This document shows positions 17,786 through 26,457 of a stretch of DNA of 64,000 bases, in pieces (positions within the stretch are counted from its first letter, which is position 1; every line of letters begins with the position of its first letter). Under the pieces are notes generated by a model. The model was not told the DNA's origin and searched no databases. It saw only the letters and a program-made list of their open reading frames with translations. The position numbers and the translations under genes were made by a program. This DNA is from Chitinophaga parva (GTDB lineage: Bacteria > Bacteroidota > Bacteroidia > Chitinophagales > Chitinophagaceae). The DNA lies in NCBI RefSeq assembly GCF_003071345.1, contig NZ_QCYK01000002.1, positions 1,984,001-2,048,000 on the forward strand. The letters are read 5' to 3'.

Positions 17786-18513
17786 ATCAATACGCCCCCA
17801 CCATCTACGGTTAATACCTGGCCGGTGCAGAAGCCTTGCTGCATGAGGTAAAGAAAGGCTTGCGCAATATCTTCTGCTTCGCCTATACGGCCCACCGGCA
17901 GTACGCTCCCCAGGTGCCGGAACAAGGCATCCCGGTCGGCCACGGGCATGCTATCCCACAAGGCGGTGCGCACCACGCCGGCTGCTACACAGTTTACCCG
18001 GATGGGCGCCAGCTCTACCGCCATCGCACGGGTAAAGCCTTCCATGGCCATGCAAATGCTGGCGGCCAGGCCCCAGCCGGATTGCGGGCGCTGGCCGGCG
18101 TTGCCACCCATCAGGCCAATGGAGCCCCCGGCATTGATCCTTACCGCCCCATATTTAACCGCCGCAAAAGCGCCCCAGAAGCGGATGTCCAGGAAATTGC
18201 GCGCAGCGGCTATATCGGTATCCACCACTTTGTGCAGGCGCAGGTTTTCTGCGGCCGTGTACACCAGGTGGTCTATTTGTGGCATGCCGTCAAAGAATGT
18301 TTTGATATTTTCTTCCCGGCTGAGGTCTGCCGTATACCCGTGTGCGTTAGTGCCCAGTAATTCCAGTGCCTGTTGTACACGCTGCCGGTTACTGGATACG
18401 ATGTGTACCGCTGCGCCGGCTGCTGCCGCGGCCCTGGCTACGCCCAGCCCTATGCCGGAGGTGCCGCCCATTACTAAAACCTTTTTACCTGTCAGCGAAC
18501 CTTTGTTGTCCAT
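17782..18513 (-). CDS. SDR family oxidoreductase with atypical active site
   Basis: This short-chain dehydrogenase-like protein has a Rossmann nucleotide-binding motif near the N-terminus (KVLVMGGTSGIGLG) and the C-terminal PVGRIGEAEDIAQAFLYLM and LTVDGGGVLI segments. The usual catalytic Y-x-x-x-K is not present: the equivalent region reads SGWGLAASICMAMEGFTRAM. Members of an SDR subgroup share this loss, so the enzyme may use another mechanism or bind a nucleotide without reducing a ketone. The start at 18513 follows the first codon that gives a normal N-terminus; an upstream ATG at 18558 is possible. The Crp-like regulator gene lies directly upstream on the same strand. Confidence 0.85.
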   Translation of the reverse strand: MDNKGSLTGKKVLVMGGTSGIGLGVARAAAAAGAAVHIVSSNRQRVQQALELLGTNAHGYTADLSREENIKTFFDGMPQIDHLVYTAAENLRLHKVVDTDIAAARNFLDIRFWGAFAAVKYGAVRINAGGSIGLMGGNAGQRPQSGWGLAASICMAMEGFTRAMAVELAPIRVNCVAAGVVRTALWDSMPVADRDALFRHLGSVLPVGRIGEAEDIAQAFLYLMQQGFCTGQVLTVDGGGVLI

Positions 18514-18603
18514 GATGATCTGTTTTTGTGAGCCACAAATTTCCAACGGAGCAAACAAGGATCACTTATCAAATGGTAAAAAAGAAAGAAGGCGGAAAGA
18601 AGA

Positions 18604-19182
18604 TCAGGGCGCTTTAAACTGCTTGCGGATCCTGCTCAGGGACTGGGGCGTGATGCCCAGGTAGGCCGCAATATCTGTGAGCGATACCCGTGTGGCCACA
18701 TCCGGCATATGCTGTAAGAAATACCGGTACCGCCCCGCGGCATCCAGCCCGGAAGACCCGCTCTGCAACGTGATCTTATCCAACAGGGTTTGCTGTGTGA
18801 TCTGGTTGATGAGCGTTTGCAGGTAGGGCAATTCCTTGTACAATGTGTACAGTGCTTCCCGCTGCAGCACCAGCACTTCCATGTCGCACGCAGCTTCAAT
18901 GCCTTCCTGGGCCGCGGTTTGGTTCAAAAAACTTTTGAGGATGGTGCAGAATTTATTCTCCCGCACAAAAAAGAGGATGGCCGTTTGCCCGTCTGCCTGG
19001 GTCATGGTAATACGGGCCACGCCTTTCACCACGAAGAAAAGCTGGCGGCAGATATGGTCCTGCGGGGAAAGCACTTCGCCTTCGCGGTAGCTGCGGGGCT
19101 CCGCAATGGCTGCAATCCGCTCCGCGTCGGCCTCCGGGAGGGGATGGTGCAGGGAAAGATAGTCCAACAGAGGGTGCGTCAT
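18604..19182 (-). CDS. Crp/Fnr family transcriptional regulator
   Basis: This 192-residue protein has an N-terminal cyclic-nucleotide-binding-like beta-roll (YREGEVLSPQDHICRQLFFV, then KGVARITM) and a C-terminal winged helix (VSLTDIAAYLGITPQSLSRI). It lacks the four-cysteine cluster of Fnr. The type is common in Bacteroidota, often as a local regulator next to a single oxidoreductase gene. The SDR gene follows 90 bases downstream on the same strand, so it is the obvious candidate target. This link is inferred from position only. Confidence 0.9.
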   Translation of the reverse strand: MTHPLLDYLSLHHPLPEADAERIAAIAEPRSYREGEVLSPQDHICRQLFFVVKGVARITMTQADGQTAILFFVRENKFCTILKSFLNQTAAQEGIEAACDMEVLVLQREALYTLYKELPYLQTLINQITQQTLLDKITLQSGSSGLDAAGRYRYFLQHMPDVATRVSLTDIAAYLGITPQSLSRIRKQFKAP

Positions 19183-19261
19183 GTAGTAAATTTACTGGAT
19201 TCCCCGTAGGCATTAACATAACTTTAATACTTCCGGCCTTTCATCCCACCGGTTTTCTGAT

Positions 19262-19269
19262 AGCTTTGC
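19262..19269 (+). promoter_or_regulatory. -7 promoter box TAGCTTTG
   Basis: A perfect TAnnTTTG match lies 57 bases before the glycerophosphodiesterase start codon. This supports a promoter for that gene and a leader of roughly 50 bases. Confidence 0.5.
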
Positions 19270-19326
19270 AACCGGACCGATCCCGGCGGAAACCAGGGAA
19301 CCGTGCCTGTAAAACAACAAGTGCCT

Positions 19327-20145
19327 ATGCGATTTTATTTTCTGGCAATAGCCGCTGCCATGGCGGCTTCCGGCCTGCAAGCACAAAATGTGCGCCCGGT
19401 ACTGCCACCTGTAAAACACAAGACCGTGGTCATTGCCCACCGCGGGGATCACGTGAATTTCCCGGAAAATACCCTTGAAGCGTACAACAGTGCCATCAAA
19501 GCCGGCGTGGATTACATTGAAACGGACCTGCGCACCACTGCAGACAGTGGACAGGTGATCATGCACAACGCTTCCGTAGACGGCCTTACCAACGGTAAAG
19601 GCAAGATCTCCGAGCTTACCTTTGACAAGGTAAGGTCCCTCACGATTGCAGACGATATTCATCACAAAAAATGCCACGTGCCCAGCTTTAAGGAAGTACT
19701 GCTGGCCTGCCGTGGCAAAGTAAATGTGTACCTGGATTTTAAAGAGGCAGATGTAAACATGACCTGGCGTATGATCAGGGCCCTGCACATGGAGAAGAAT
19801 ATAGTGGTATATGCCAATACCCCGGAGCAGTTCCGGGAATGGAAACGCCTGGCGCCGGAAGTGCCCATGGTGGGCAGTGTGCCGGATGATGTGAAGGACG
19901 TGGCCAGCCTGAATACTTTCCTGGATGCATACCCGTTGTCTGTAGTAGATGGCTCACTGGGCCAGTACACGCCGGAAATGCTGGCCGCCCTCAAATCACG
20001 CGGGGTGGCCGTATGGCTGGATGTGCAGGATGAAAATGAGGGCCCTGCTTCCTGGAGCAAGGCCCTCGATAGTGGTGTGCCGGGTATGCAAACCGATCAC
20101 CCCGGGGCGCTCACGCGTTATTTAACGCAGCAGCATAGGAGGTGA
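19327..20145 (+). CDS. Glycerophosphodiester phosphodiesterase family protein, secreted
   Basis: This exported enzyme (signal peptide MRFYFLAIAAAMAASGLQAQ) should hydrolyse glycerophosphodiesters to glycerol-3-phosphate and an alcohol in the periplasm. The TIM-barrel signature is present: IAHRGDHVNFPENTLEAY, with the conserved His-Arg and the Glu of the PENT motif, then DYIETDLRTTADSGQVIMHN with the metal-binding Glu-x-Asp and the second catalytic His. The C-terminal MQTDHPGALTRYL is also family-typical. The ATG at 19327 was preferred over 19303 because it starts the signal peptide. Confidence 0.92.
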   Translation: MRFYFLAIAAAMAASGLQAQNVRPVLPPVKHKTVVIAHRGDHVNFPENTLEAYNSAIKAGVDYIETDLRTTADSGQVIMHNASVDGLTNGKGKISELTFDKVRSLTIADDIHHKKCHVPSFKEVLLACRGKVNVYLDFKEADVNMTWRMIRALHMEKNIVVYANTPEQFREWKRLAPEVPMVGSVPDDVKDVASLNTFLDAYPLSVVDGSLGQYTPEMLAALKSRGVAVWLDVQDENEGPASWSKALDSGVPGMQTDHPGALTRYLTQQHRR

Positions 20146-20158
20146 GGAGCCGCATACC

Positions 20159-20785
20159 CTATTTTACCGGCGTTACTTTGAAATCATCAAACGTAACGTC
20201 AAAGCTTTGTTTGCCGGGCGCTGCGGCTACCATGCCTATCATCACCTTTACTTTAGGCGGGAAATAGGCCAGCCGCAGCATCTCAAATTTTTCGTTGTCG
20301 AAAGAATATTGCACCTGTACAAAATCCCCTTTGCGCAGGAGTTTCAGCCAGATGGACTTAGGACTGTCGTGCCGCGGAACTACAGACCAGTCGGACTTAT
20401 CGTGGGTCACCACGCAGCTTACATTTTGTACCCCGTCCACATACTCGATCCCCGTTTTGATCCATTCCTGATTGTTGATACGGATCATCAGGCCGGCCTG
20501 GTGGAATAATTCCTTGTATTCACCACTTACTTTCACACTGGCTTCAAAATCGCCGCTTACTTCCTGGTAGTAGAACGGGCCGCTGTCGCGGATAAAACCA
20601 TAGTGGGTAATACGCCAGTAGTCCGTGTTAGGATCTACCGTCAGGTGCAGCTGGCTGGCATCGCCGGAGGATTGGGCCGGTTTGTTGAACCATTTGAACT
20701 GTTGGGCATTGGCAAATTGCATACTGAAGCAGGCAATGGCCATCAGGGCTGTTCTTTTGATGGCGGAGTGAAAGTTTACGTGCAT
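20159..20785 (-). CDS. DUF1349 domain-containing secreted protein
   Basis: A signal peptide (about residues 1-28, ending ACFSMQFANAQ) is followed by a concanavalin-like beta-sandwich of the DUF1349 family: DYWRITHYGFIRDSGPFYYQ, then DFEASVKVSGEYKELFHQAG and LMIRINNQEWIKTGIEYVDG. Proteins of this family resemble YesU-like sugar-binding or glycan-processing folds; no enzymatic activity is assigned with confidence. The ATG at 20785 is preferred; a longer frame starts at 20821, overlapping the intergenic region with the next gene. It is the last of three same-strand genes for small envelope proteins. Confidence 0.85.
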   Translation of the reverse strand: MHVNFHSAIKRTALMAIACFSMQFANAQQFKWFNKPAQSSGDASQLHLTVDPNTDYWRITHYGFIRDSGPFYYQEVSGDFEASVKVSGEYKELFHQAGLMIRINNQEWIKTGIEYVDGVQNVSCVVTHDKSDWSVVPRHDSPKSIWLKLLRKGDFVQVQYSFDNEKFEMLRLAYFPPKVKVMIGMVAAAPGKQSFDVTFDDFKVTPVK

Positions 20786-20823
20786 GTCCGTAGTTGAATA
20801 TAGGTGAATAATACTGCGCAAAG

Positions 20824-21303
20824 TTAATGCACCTTCACATAGGTTTCAACGATCACGTGATCTACATGCAGGCTGTCGTCTTTTTCAATGCCCTGCTGCA
20901 CCAGTGTATCGCCGTGCACCTGCAGGGTAAAGTCGTTGAAATCATGGTTCTCCCAGCTACGCGCCGTGCAGTAAGTGAGATGTTCCCCGTACTTGTCGCC
21001 TTGGAGGGTAAATGAGCCCTGGCCGGCCACGAACATGGAATCTTTTCCCTTGCCCTGGGTAAGGTCGTGCTGGAAAAAAGCAAAATGGGTACCGTTAAAC
21101 ATCTTGATCATTTCCCGGTTGGGCACAGGGTAGGCATGTGCGGTATCACCTTTGGTAATGATAATGTTGGACACCAGGCGGTAAGTACCATTTAAAGTTG
21201 CCTTGTGCGTGGAGTCCATTACAATTTTAACGTTAACTTGGTCAGGTTGCTGGCAGGCGCCCAGCAAAAGCAGGCCCAGTGCGGGGAAGAACGTGGATTT
21301 CAT
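20824..21303 (-). CDS. Lipoprotein, lipocalin-like, function unknown
   Basis: The lipobox LLLLGACQQ marks a lipoprotein of 159 residues. The mature chain is beta-rich (LNGTYRLVSNIIITKGDTAH, then MFNGTHFAFFQHDL and GSFTLQGDKYGEHLTY), with the layout of small lipocalin-like proteins that Bacteroidota carry in large numbers. A ligand cannot be predicted. It precedes the DUF1349 gene by 38 bases on the same strand. Confidence 0.8.
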   Translation of the reverse strand: MKSTFFPALGLLLLGACQQPDQVNVKIVMDSTHKATLNGTYRLVSNIIITKGDTAHAYPVPNREMIKMFNGTHFAFFQHDLTQGKGKDSMFVAGQGSFTLQGDKYGEHLTYCTARSWENHDFNDFTLQVHGDTLVQQGIEKDDSLHVDHVIVETYVKVH

Positions 21304-21349
21304 GTGAAGGTGTTAGTGAAATAAAAAACAACATTATGAAGATACACTT

Positions 21350-21790
21350 TTATTTTGCCTGCCACAATGATATGCTGTTCGTATAAGGCTGGTATTCATA
21401 TACCGCGTGGTTATCGGTGTCTATGAACAGGTGCCCTACCTTGTCTGCAAATTCCCCTTTCTCCGGGTCCTCGTAATCATGGATGAGCTCCACCACCAGG
21501 AAGGGCGTGCCGTTCACCGTTTGGAGGTGTGTGAAGGTGGGAGAGAGGGTGCTGTCTTTGTAATACTGTTGCAGTTGCGCATTGGTCGTGTGCCGGAAAT
21601 AATCCTCCACCGTGCCGGGCGCCCACGGAAACTGCGCCTGCAGGCTGCTATCCACGAACGTGACGCTCATGTCACTGCCAAATGGCCGGTCTGTATAATG
21701 CCGGGTGCCGAAGGAAATGTAACTGGGTTTAGGATGCGGCTTGCAGGCGGCAAGGGCCAGCAGCAACAAGGGTACAATCGTTTTTCTCAT
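21350..21790 (-). CDS. Small lipoprotein of unknown function
   Basis: The lipobox LLALAACKP is followed by about 125 residues with no family I recognise. The chain has many aromatic and acidic residues (ELIHDYEDPEKGEFADKVG, then LFIDTDNHAVYEYQPY) and no membrane segment, so a periplasmic or surface-anchored soluble protein is likely. It may share a transcript with the next two envelope-protein genes downstream. It starts 50 bases after the permease stop. Confidence 0.75.
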   Translation of the reverse strand: MRKTIVPLLLLALAACKPHPKPSYISFGTRHYTDRPFGSDMSVTFVDSSLQAQFPWAPGTVEDYFRHTTNAQLQQYYKDSTLSPTFTHLQTVNGTPFLVVELIHDYEDPEKGEFADKVGHLFIDTDNHAVYEYQPYTNSISLWQAK

Positions 21791-21839
21791 AAGATATGAT
21801 GGTTTCTCCCGCTAAAATAAGCAGTTTCCCGGATTTGAG

Positions 21840-24263
21840 TCACGGATTCCGCAAGCTCTTCACCGGGTTTACCATCGCAGCCTTGACAGACTGGAAGCCG
21901 ACCGCCACCAGTGCCACCAGCACGGCCAGGGCCGCCGCTGCAAAGAAGATCCACACGTTCATGCTGGTATGGTAAGCATAGTCCTGCAGCCAAAGCCGCA
22001 TTACATACCACGCCAGCGGCAGTGCCAGCACATTGGCCACCAGCACCAGTTTCAAAAAGTCTTTAGACAGCAGCGCCACAATATCCGGGACATTAGCCCC
22101 CATTACTTTGCGCACGCCTATTTCCTTGGTGCGCTGTTCTGCGGTGAAAGTGGCCAGGCCAAAGAGCCCCAGGCAAGCCACCAGGATAGTGAGGCAGGCA
22201 AAGATGCCCAAGGTACGGCTGGTCTTCAGCTCTGCATTGTAAGTTTCTTTAAACCGGTCGTCCAGGAAGGAATATACAAACGGGGCCGGGGGATGGGCCG
22301 CTTTCCATTGCTGCTCCAGGCTGGCTACCAGTCCATGCACATCACTGGTCCTGATCTTTACGATCAGCGAGCCATTCAAAGGACTAAGGGTCATGATCAG
22401 CGGGGAAATGGCTTCATGCATGGAACGGAAATGGAAATCTTTCACCACCCCAATTATATGATATTGATTAATGTCCGTGCTCCTCTCAACGGACCGGTTC
22501 ACCAACTGGCCGATAGGATTGCCCTGAAGGCGCAAGGCTTTTACCGCGGTTTCATTGAGGATCGCCGCGGCGCTGTCTGTGCCGAACTGCCGGGAGAAAT
22601 TACGGCCCATGGCCATTTGCATGCCCATGGTGGCAATGTAGTTATCATCTACATAATAGCGGAGCGCCTTGGTTTGCTGTGTTTTCTCCGTGGTGTACAC
22701 GAAGAAATTATTATTATTTGAAGCACCGGCGGGCAGGTAAGCGGAGTTGCTTACACTTTGTACCCGTGCGTCGTGCAGGAGGCTTTGATAGAAGGCCTCT
22801 TGCTGTGCACCGAGTAAATACGTGTCCTGGATAATGAGCACCTGGTTCTTATCATAGCCCAGTTTTTTATGCTGGATATATTCCAGCTGGCGGTATACCA
22901 CCACCGTGCTTACGATGAGGGTGATGGACACAAAGAACTGGAACACCACCAAACCGCTGCGCAGGGTGAATCCCTGCTTACCCACCACGGCGCTGCCTTT
23001 CAGCACACGGGCGGCCGTGAAGGAAGACAACATGAACGCAGGATAACTGCCGGCAAACAATCCCGTGCACAAACCAAATAACAACAGCCCCGGTACCAAA
23101 TAGGGCTCAGATAATAAAGAGAAATGCAGTGCTTTCCCCGTAAGATTATTGAACCCCGGCAGTGCCACATACAACAATACTACCGCTATGATCATGGATA
23201 TAAACGTAAGTACCAGCGACTCAGAAAGGAATTGCCTGATCAGCCCCGCCCGGTCTGAGCCCAGTACTTTGCGCACACCTACTTCCCGCGCGCGTTTGGT
23301 GGCGCCGGCGGTAGAAAGGTTCATGAAATTAATGCACGCGATCAGCAGCATGAACACGGCCACCGCACCAAAGATGTAGAGGTAGCGGATGTCGCCATTG
23401 GGCTCCAGCTCCGTGGCCGGTGCCAGATCAGAATGCAGGTGAATGCTGGTAAGTGGCTGGAGGTACAGGCCTACATCATTGCCCTGGCGGCGGTAGTCGC
23501 TCAGTGAATAGCCCATGGATGCCAGGAATTGCGGGCCGATATAGTCGTCCACGATGTGGGGCAGTTTTGCTTCCAGTTCCTTGTAATCCGTGCCAGGCTT
23601 CAGTTGCAGGTAGGTAAAGAAACCGGAGTCCATCCAGCTGGTGGATTTTGCATCGGGGTTGCCCGTCATGGAAGCCACCAGGTCAAAGTGGAAATGACTG
23701 TTCACCGGCATGTCCTGCATCACTCCGGTTACCCGGAAGTTGTTCATGCCATCGCTGGTGGTGAGCACCTTGCCAATGGGGTCTGCATCCCCAAAGTATT
23801 TGTGTGCAATGGCGCGGGTGATCACGATGGTATTGGGTTCCTGTAATACCTGGCCGGCATTGCCTTCCAGCAGGGGAAAGGTGAAGAAGCGGAAGAAGTT
23901 GGGATCTGCATAAGTGAAGTGGTCTTCTTTGCTGGCATTGTCTGCCAGGCGCAGGATGACGCTGCCGCGGCGCAGGCGGGTGGCTGCCTGTACTTCCGGG
24001 AAGTGTTCCAGCAGGGTTTGCGCGGTAGGCGGCATTACGTTGGCCTCCTTCATCAGTTGCCCGTTCACCGTGCCTTTGAAGATCACGCGCACAATGTTGT
24101 CCGCGTTTTTATGGAACCGGTCATAGCTCCATTCCTGGCGGATGAAGAGCATGATGAGCAGGCAGATGGCAATACCGAGGCTTAGCCCCAGGATATTAAT
24201 GGCGGAGAATATTTTATTGCGCCAGAGATTGCGCAGGGTAAGTTTTATGTAGTTCCTGAACAT
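21840..24263 (-). CDS. ABC transporter permease, MacB/FtsX type
   Basis: This protein of about 807 residues has two FtsX-type permease halves, each with a periplasmic domain and a membrane block. The N-terminus MFRNYIKLTLRNLWRNKIFS, the motif TKRAREVGVRKVLGSDRAGL and its second copy QRTKEIGVRKVMGANVPD are typical of Bacteroidota permeases often linked to export of peptides or lipoproteins, or to mechanotransmission. No ATPase or membrane-fusion gene is adjacent, so the ATP-binding partner is elsewhere. Initiation two codons earlier (24269) is possible. Confidence 0.92.
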   Translation of the reverse strand: MFRNYIKLTLRNLWRNKIFSAINILGLSLGIAICLLIMLFIRQEWSYDRFHKNADNIVRVIFKGTVNGQLMKEANVMPPTAQTLLEHFPEVQAATRLRRGSVILRLADNASKEDHFTYADPNFFRFFTFPLLEGNAGQVLQEPNTIVITRAIAHKYFGDADPIGKVLTTSDGMNNFRVTGVMQDMPVNSHFHFDLVASMTGNPDAKSTSWMDSGFFTYLQLKPGTDYKELEAKLPHIVDDYIGPQFLASMGYSLSDYRRQGNDVGLYLQPLTSIHLHSDLAPATELEPNGDIRYLYIFGAVAVFMLLIACINFMNLSTAGATKRAREVGVRKVLGSDRAGLIRQFLSESLVLTFISMIIAVVLLYVALPGFNNLTGKALHFSLLSEPYLVPGLLLFGLCTGLFAGSYPAFMLSSFTAARVLKGSAVVGKQGFTLRSGLVVFQFFVSITLIVSTVVVYRQLEYIQHKKLGYDKNQVLIIQDTYLLGAQQEAFYQSLLHDARVQSVSNSAYLPAGASNNNNFFVYTTEKTQQTKALRYYVDDNYIATMGMQMAMGRNFSRQFGTDSAAAILNETAVKALRLQGNPIGQLVNRSVERSTDINQYHIIGVVKDFHFRSMHEAISPLIMTLSPLNGSLIVKIRTSDVHGLVASLEQQWKAAHPPAPFVYSFLDDRFKETYNAELKTSRTLGIFACLTILVACLGLFGLATFTAEQRTKEIGVRKVMGANVPDIVALLSKDFLKLVLVANVLALPLAWYVMRLWLQDYAYHTSMNVWIFFAAAALAVLVALVAVGFQSVKAAMVNPVKSLRNP

Positions 24264-24447
24264 GGGCATTTAGATTGAACCTGCAGCCACGGGGCAAAAA
24301 GGAGGCCATTGCAAAAATGGCTTGTTTAACAGGAAGTTACGATGAAGGCGGAGCCCCTGCCTGTTCGCTTTTGAACAGGTTTGTCCGCTTTTGGCGGGTA
24401 TGCTTTCATACTATTTTCGCTATTGCTGATACTTGCTACCAAAAACA

Positions 24448-24475
24448 CAATCGTTTGCGCCATTTGCTTGCAAGC
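24448..24475. promoter_or_regulatory. Operator-like palindromes upstream of GH35 gene
   Basis: CAATCGTTTG at 24448-24457, followed by CG, is a one-base variant of the CAAACGTTTG boxes found elsewhere in the window. A perfect palindrome GCTTGCAAGC follows at 24466-24475. Both lie 55-85 bases before the GH35 start codon, where a repressor could act. Confidence 0.4.
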
Positions 24476-24530
24476 CCTACCAGAATTGTCTTTTTTTGTC
24501 GAATATTACGGGATGCTATTTACACAAATT

Positions 24531-26378
24531 ATGAAGCGACTGTTATTAGCCTGCCTGCTGGGAGCCGGCCTCCAGCCGGTGTTTGCACAGCAACATCATT
24601 TCGAGATCAGCAAAGGGGAGTTCCGCTACGACGGGCAGCCTTTTCATATTCATTCCGGTGAAATGCACTTTGCCCGCGTACCCCGCGAGTACTGGCGCCA
24701 GCGCCTGCAAATGATGAAAGCCATGGGCCTCAACACCGTGGCTACCTACGTGTTCTGGAACTACCATGAGACCGCACCGGGTGTGTGGGACTGGAAAACG
24801 GACAATCACAACCTCCGCGAATTTATTAAACTGGCCGGTGAAGAAGGCCTGCATGTGATCCTGCGCCCCGGCCCTTATGCTTGTGCGGAGTGGGAGTTTG
24901 GCGGCTATCCCTGGTGGCTGCAAAAAGAAAAAGCACTGGAGATCCGCACCAATAATGTTCCCTTCCTGGATTCCTGCCGCACCTACATTAAAGAGCTGAT
25001 GGCCCAGGTAAAAGACCTGCAGGTAAGTGAAGGCGGCCCGGTAATTATGATACAGGCGGAGAATGAGTTCGGCTCTTATGTGGCCCAGCGTAAGGATATT
25101 CCCCTGGCTACGCACAAGGCTTATTCCAAAGCCATTAAAGACGCGCTGGTGGCCAATGGCGCCACGGTGCCCCTGTTTACCTCCGACGGCAGCTGGCTCT
25201 TTGAAGGCGGCACCATTGAAGGATGCCTGCCCACCGCCAATGGAGAAGACAATATTGTCAACCTGAAAAAGGTGGTGAACCAATACCACGATAATGAAGG
25301 CCCCTACATGGTGGCAGAGTTTTACCCCGGCTGGCTGGACCACTGGGCTGAGCCCTTCCCCAAGGTAAGCGCCGATGAAGTGACCAAACAAACAGAAAAA
25401 TACCTGAAAGAAGACGTGTCCTTCAACTTCTACATGGTGCACGGCGGCACTAACTTTGGTTTCACCAGTGGCGCTAACTACGACAAGCAGCACGACATCC
25501 AGCCGGATATGACCAGCTACGATTACGATGCGCCCATCAGTGAAGCCGGTTGGGCTACGCCGAAGTACAAGGCCATCCGCTCCCTGCTGCAGCAATACAG
25601 CAAAGACTCCCTGCCACCCGTCCCGGCAGCGTTGCCCGTGATCAGCATCCCCGCCATTAAACTGGACAAAACGGAAGATGTACTGGCCTGGAAAGACAAA
25701 CTGGAACCCGTGGTGGATGATAATCCCCTCACGTTTGAAGACCTGAACCAGGGCCACGGTTATGTGCTGTACAGTCGCAAGTTTAACCAGCCTATCAGCG
25801 GAAAACTGCACCTGGCGGGCCTGCGCGACTATGCACTGGTGTACGTGAACGGCACACTGGTAGCAGAATTGAACCGCTACTATAAAAAATATGACTGCGA
25901 TATAGACATCCCCTTCAACGCTACCCTGGACATCCTGGTAGAGAACATGGGCCGCATTAACTACGGCGCTGCTATTATCCACAACACTAAAGGCATTATC
26001 AGCCCTGTGCTGATAGACAGTACGGAGATCACCGGCAACTGGAAGATGTACAAGCTGCCCATGGACAAACAACCCGCGGTGAACGGTAAAGCCTATACGG
26101 CAAACCACCCGGTGCTGTACAGCGGCAAGTTCAATCTTACCAAAACCGGTGATACCTTCCTGGATATGAAGAACTGGGGCAAAGGCATCGTGTTTGTGAA
26201 CGGCCATAACTTGGGCCGCTACTGGAAAGTGGGCCCCCAGCATACCCTGTATGTACCGGGCTGCTGGCTGAAGAAAGGTGCCAACGAGATTGTAGTGTTT
26301 GAACAGCTCAATGAGAAAAAACAAACCAGCCTGCAGGCCGTTACCACGCCGGTACTGGACCAGCTGGTAAAGCAATAA
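24531..26378 (+). CDS. Beta-galactosidase, GH35
   Basis: A signal peptide (MKRLLLACLLGAGLQPVFAQ) precedes a complete family 35 glycosidase of 615 residues. The TIM barrel has GEMHFARVPREYWRQRLQMM at the start, the acid/base glutamate in IQAENEFGSY (around residue 178) and the nucleophile in MVAEFYPGW (around residue 263). C-terminal beta-domains contain FVNGHNLGRYW and GPQHTLYVPGCWLKKG. It removes beta-galactosyl residues outside the cytoplasm, and is closely related to the truncated gene at the left edge of the window. The long in-frame extension upstream of 24531 is intergenic. A terminator follows the gene. Confidence 0.95.
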   Translation: MKRLLLACLLGAGLQPVFAQQHHFEISKGEFRYDGQPFHIHSGEMHFARVPREYWRQRLQMMKAMGLNTVATYVFWNYHETAPGVWDWKTDNHNLREFIKLAGEEGLHVILRPGPYACAEWEFGGYPWWLQKEKALEIRTNNVPFLDSCRTYIKELMAQVKDLQVSEGGPVIMIQAENEFGSYVAQRKDIPLATHKAYSKAIKDALVANGATVPLFTSDGSWLFEGGTIEGCLPTANGEDNIVNLKKVVNQYHDNEGPYMVAEFYPGWLDHWAEPFPKVSADEVTKQTEKYLKEDVSFNFYMVHGGTNFGFTSGANYDKQHDIQPDMTSYDYDAPISEAGWATPKYKAIRSLLQQYSKDSLPPVPAALPVISIPAIKLDKTEDVLAWKDKLEPVVDDNPLTFEDLNQGHGYVLYSRKFNQPISGKLHLAGLRDYALVYVNGTLVAELNRYYKKYDCDIDIPFNATLDILVENMGRINYGAAIIHNTKGIISPVLIDSTEITGNWKMYKLPMDKQPAVNGKAYTANHPVLYSGKFNLTKTGDTFLDMKNWGKGIVFVNGHNLGRYWKVGPQHTLYVPGCWLKKGANEIVVFEQLNEKKQTSLQAVTTPVLDQLVKQ

Positions 26379-26398
26379 GATCATTTACATTTAAGTAG

Positions 26399-26439
26399 AA
26401 AACGGCTGCCTCTTTCTCAAAGAAGCAGCCGTTTTTTTT
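26399..26439. terminator. Bidirectional intrinsic terminator
   Basis: A 9-bp stem AACGGCTGC/GCAGCCGTT with an inner CTTT/AAAG pairing is followed by eight T on the plus strand, and preceded by AAAA. It lies between the convergent GH35 and quinone-reductase-like genes. Confidence 0.88.
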
Positions 26440-26457
26440 ATGAACCGGTCTGTTTTC

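Noticed and set aside
24546..26384. Open frame of over 600 codons on the minus strand opposite the GH35 gene
   Set aside because: It is fully antisense to a gene with intact catalytic motifs, and its product has a shadow composition rich in Val, Gln and His without any domain.
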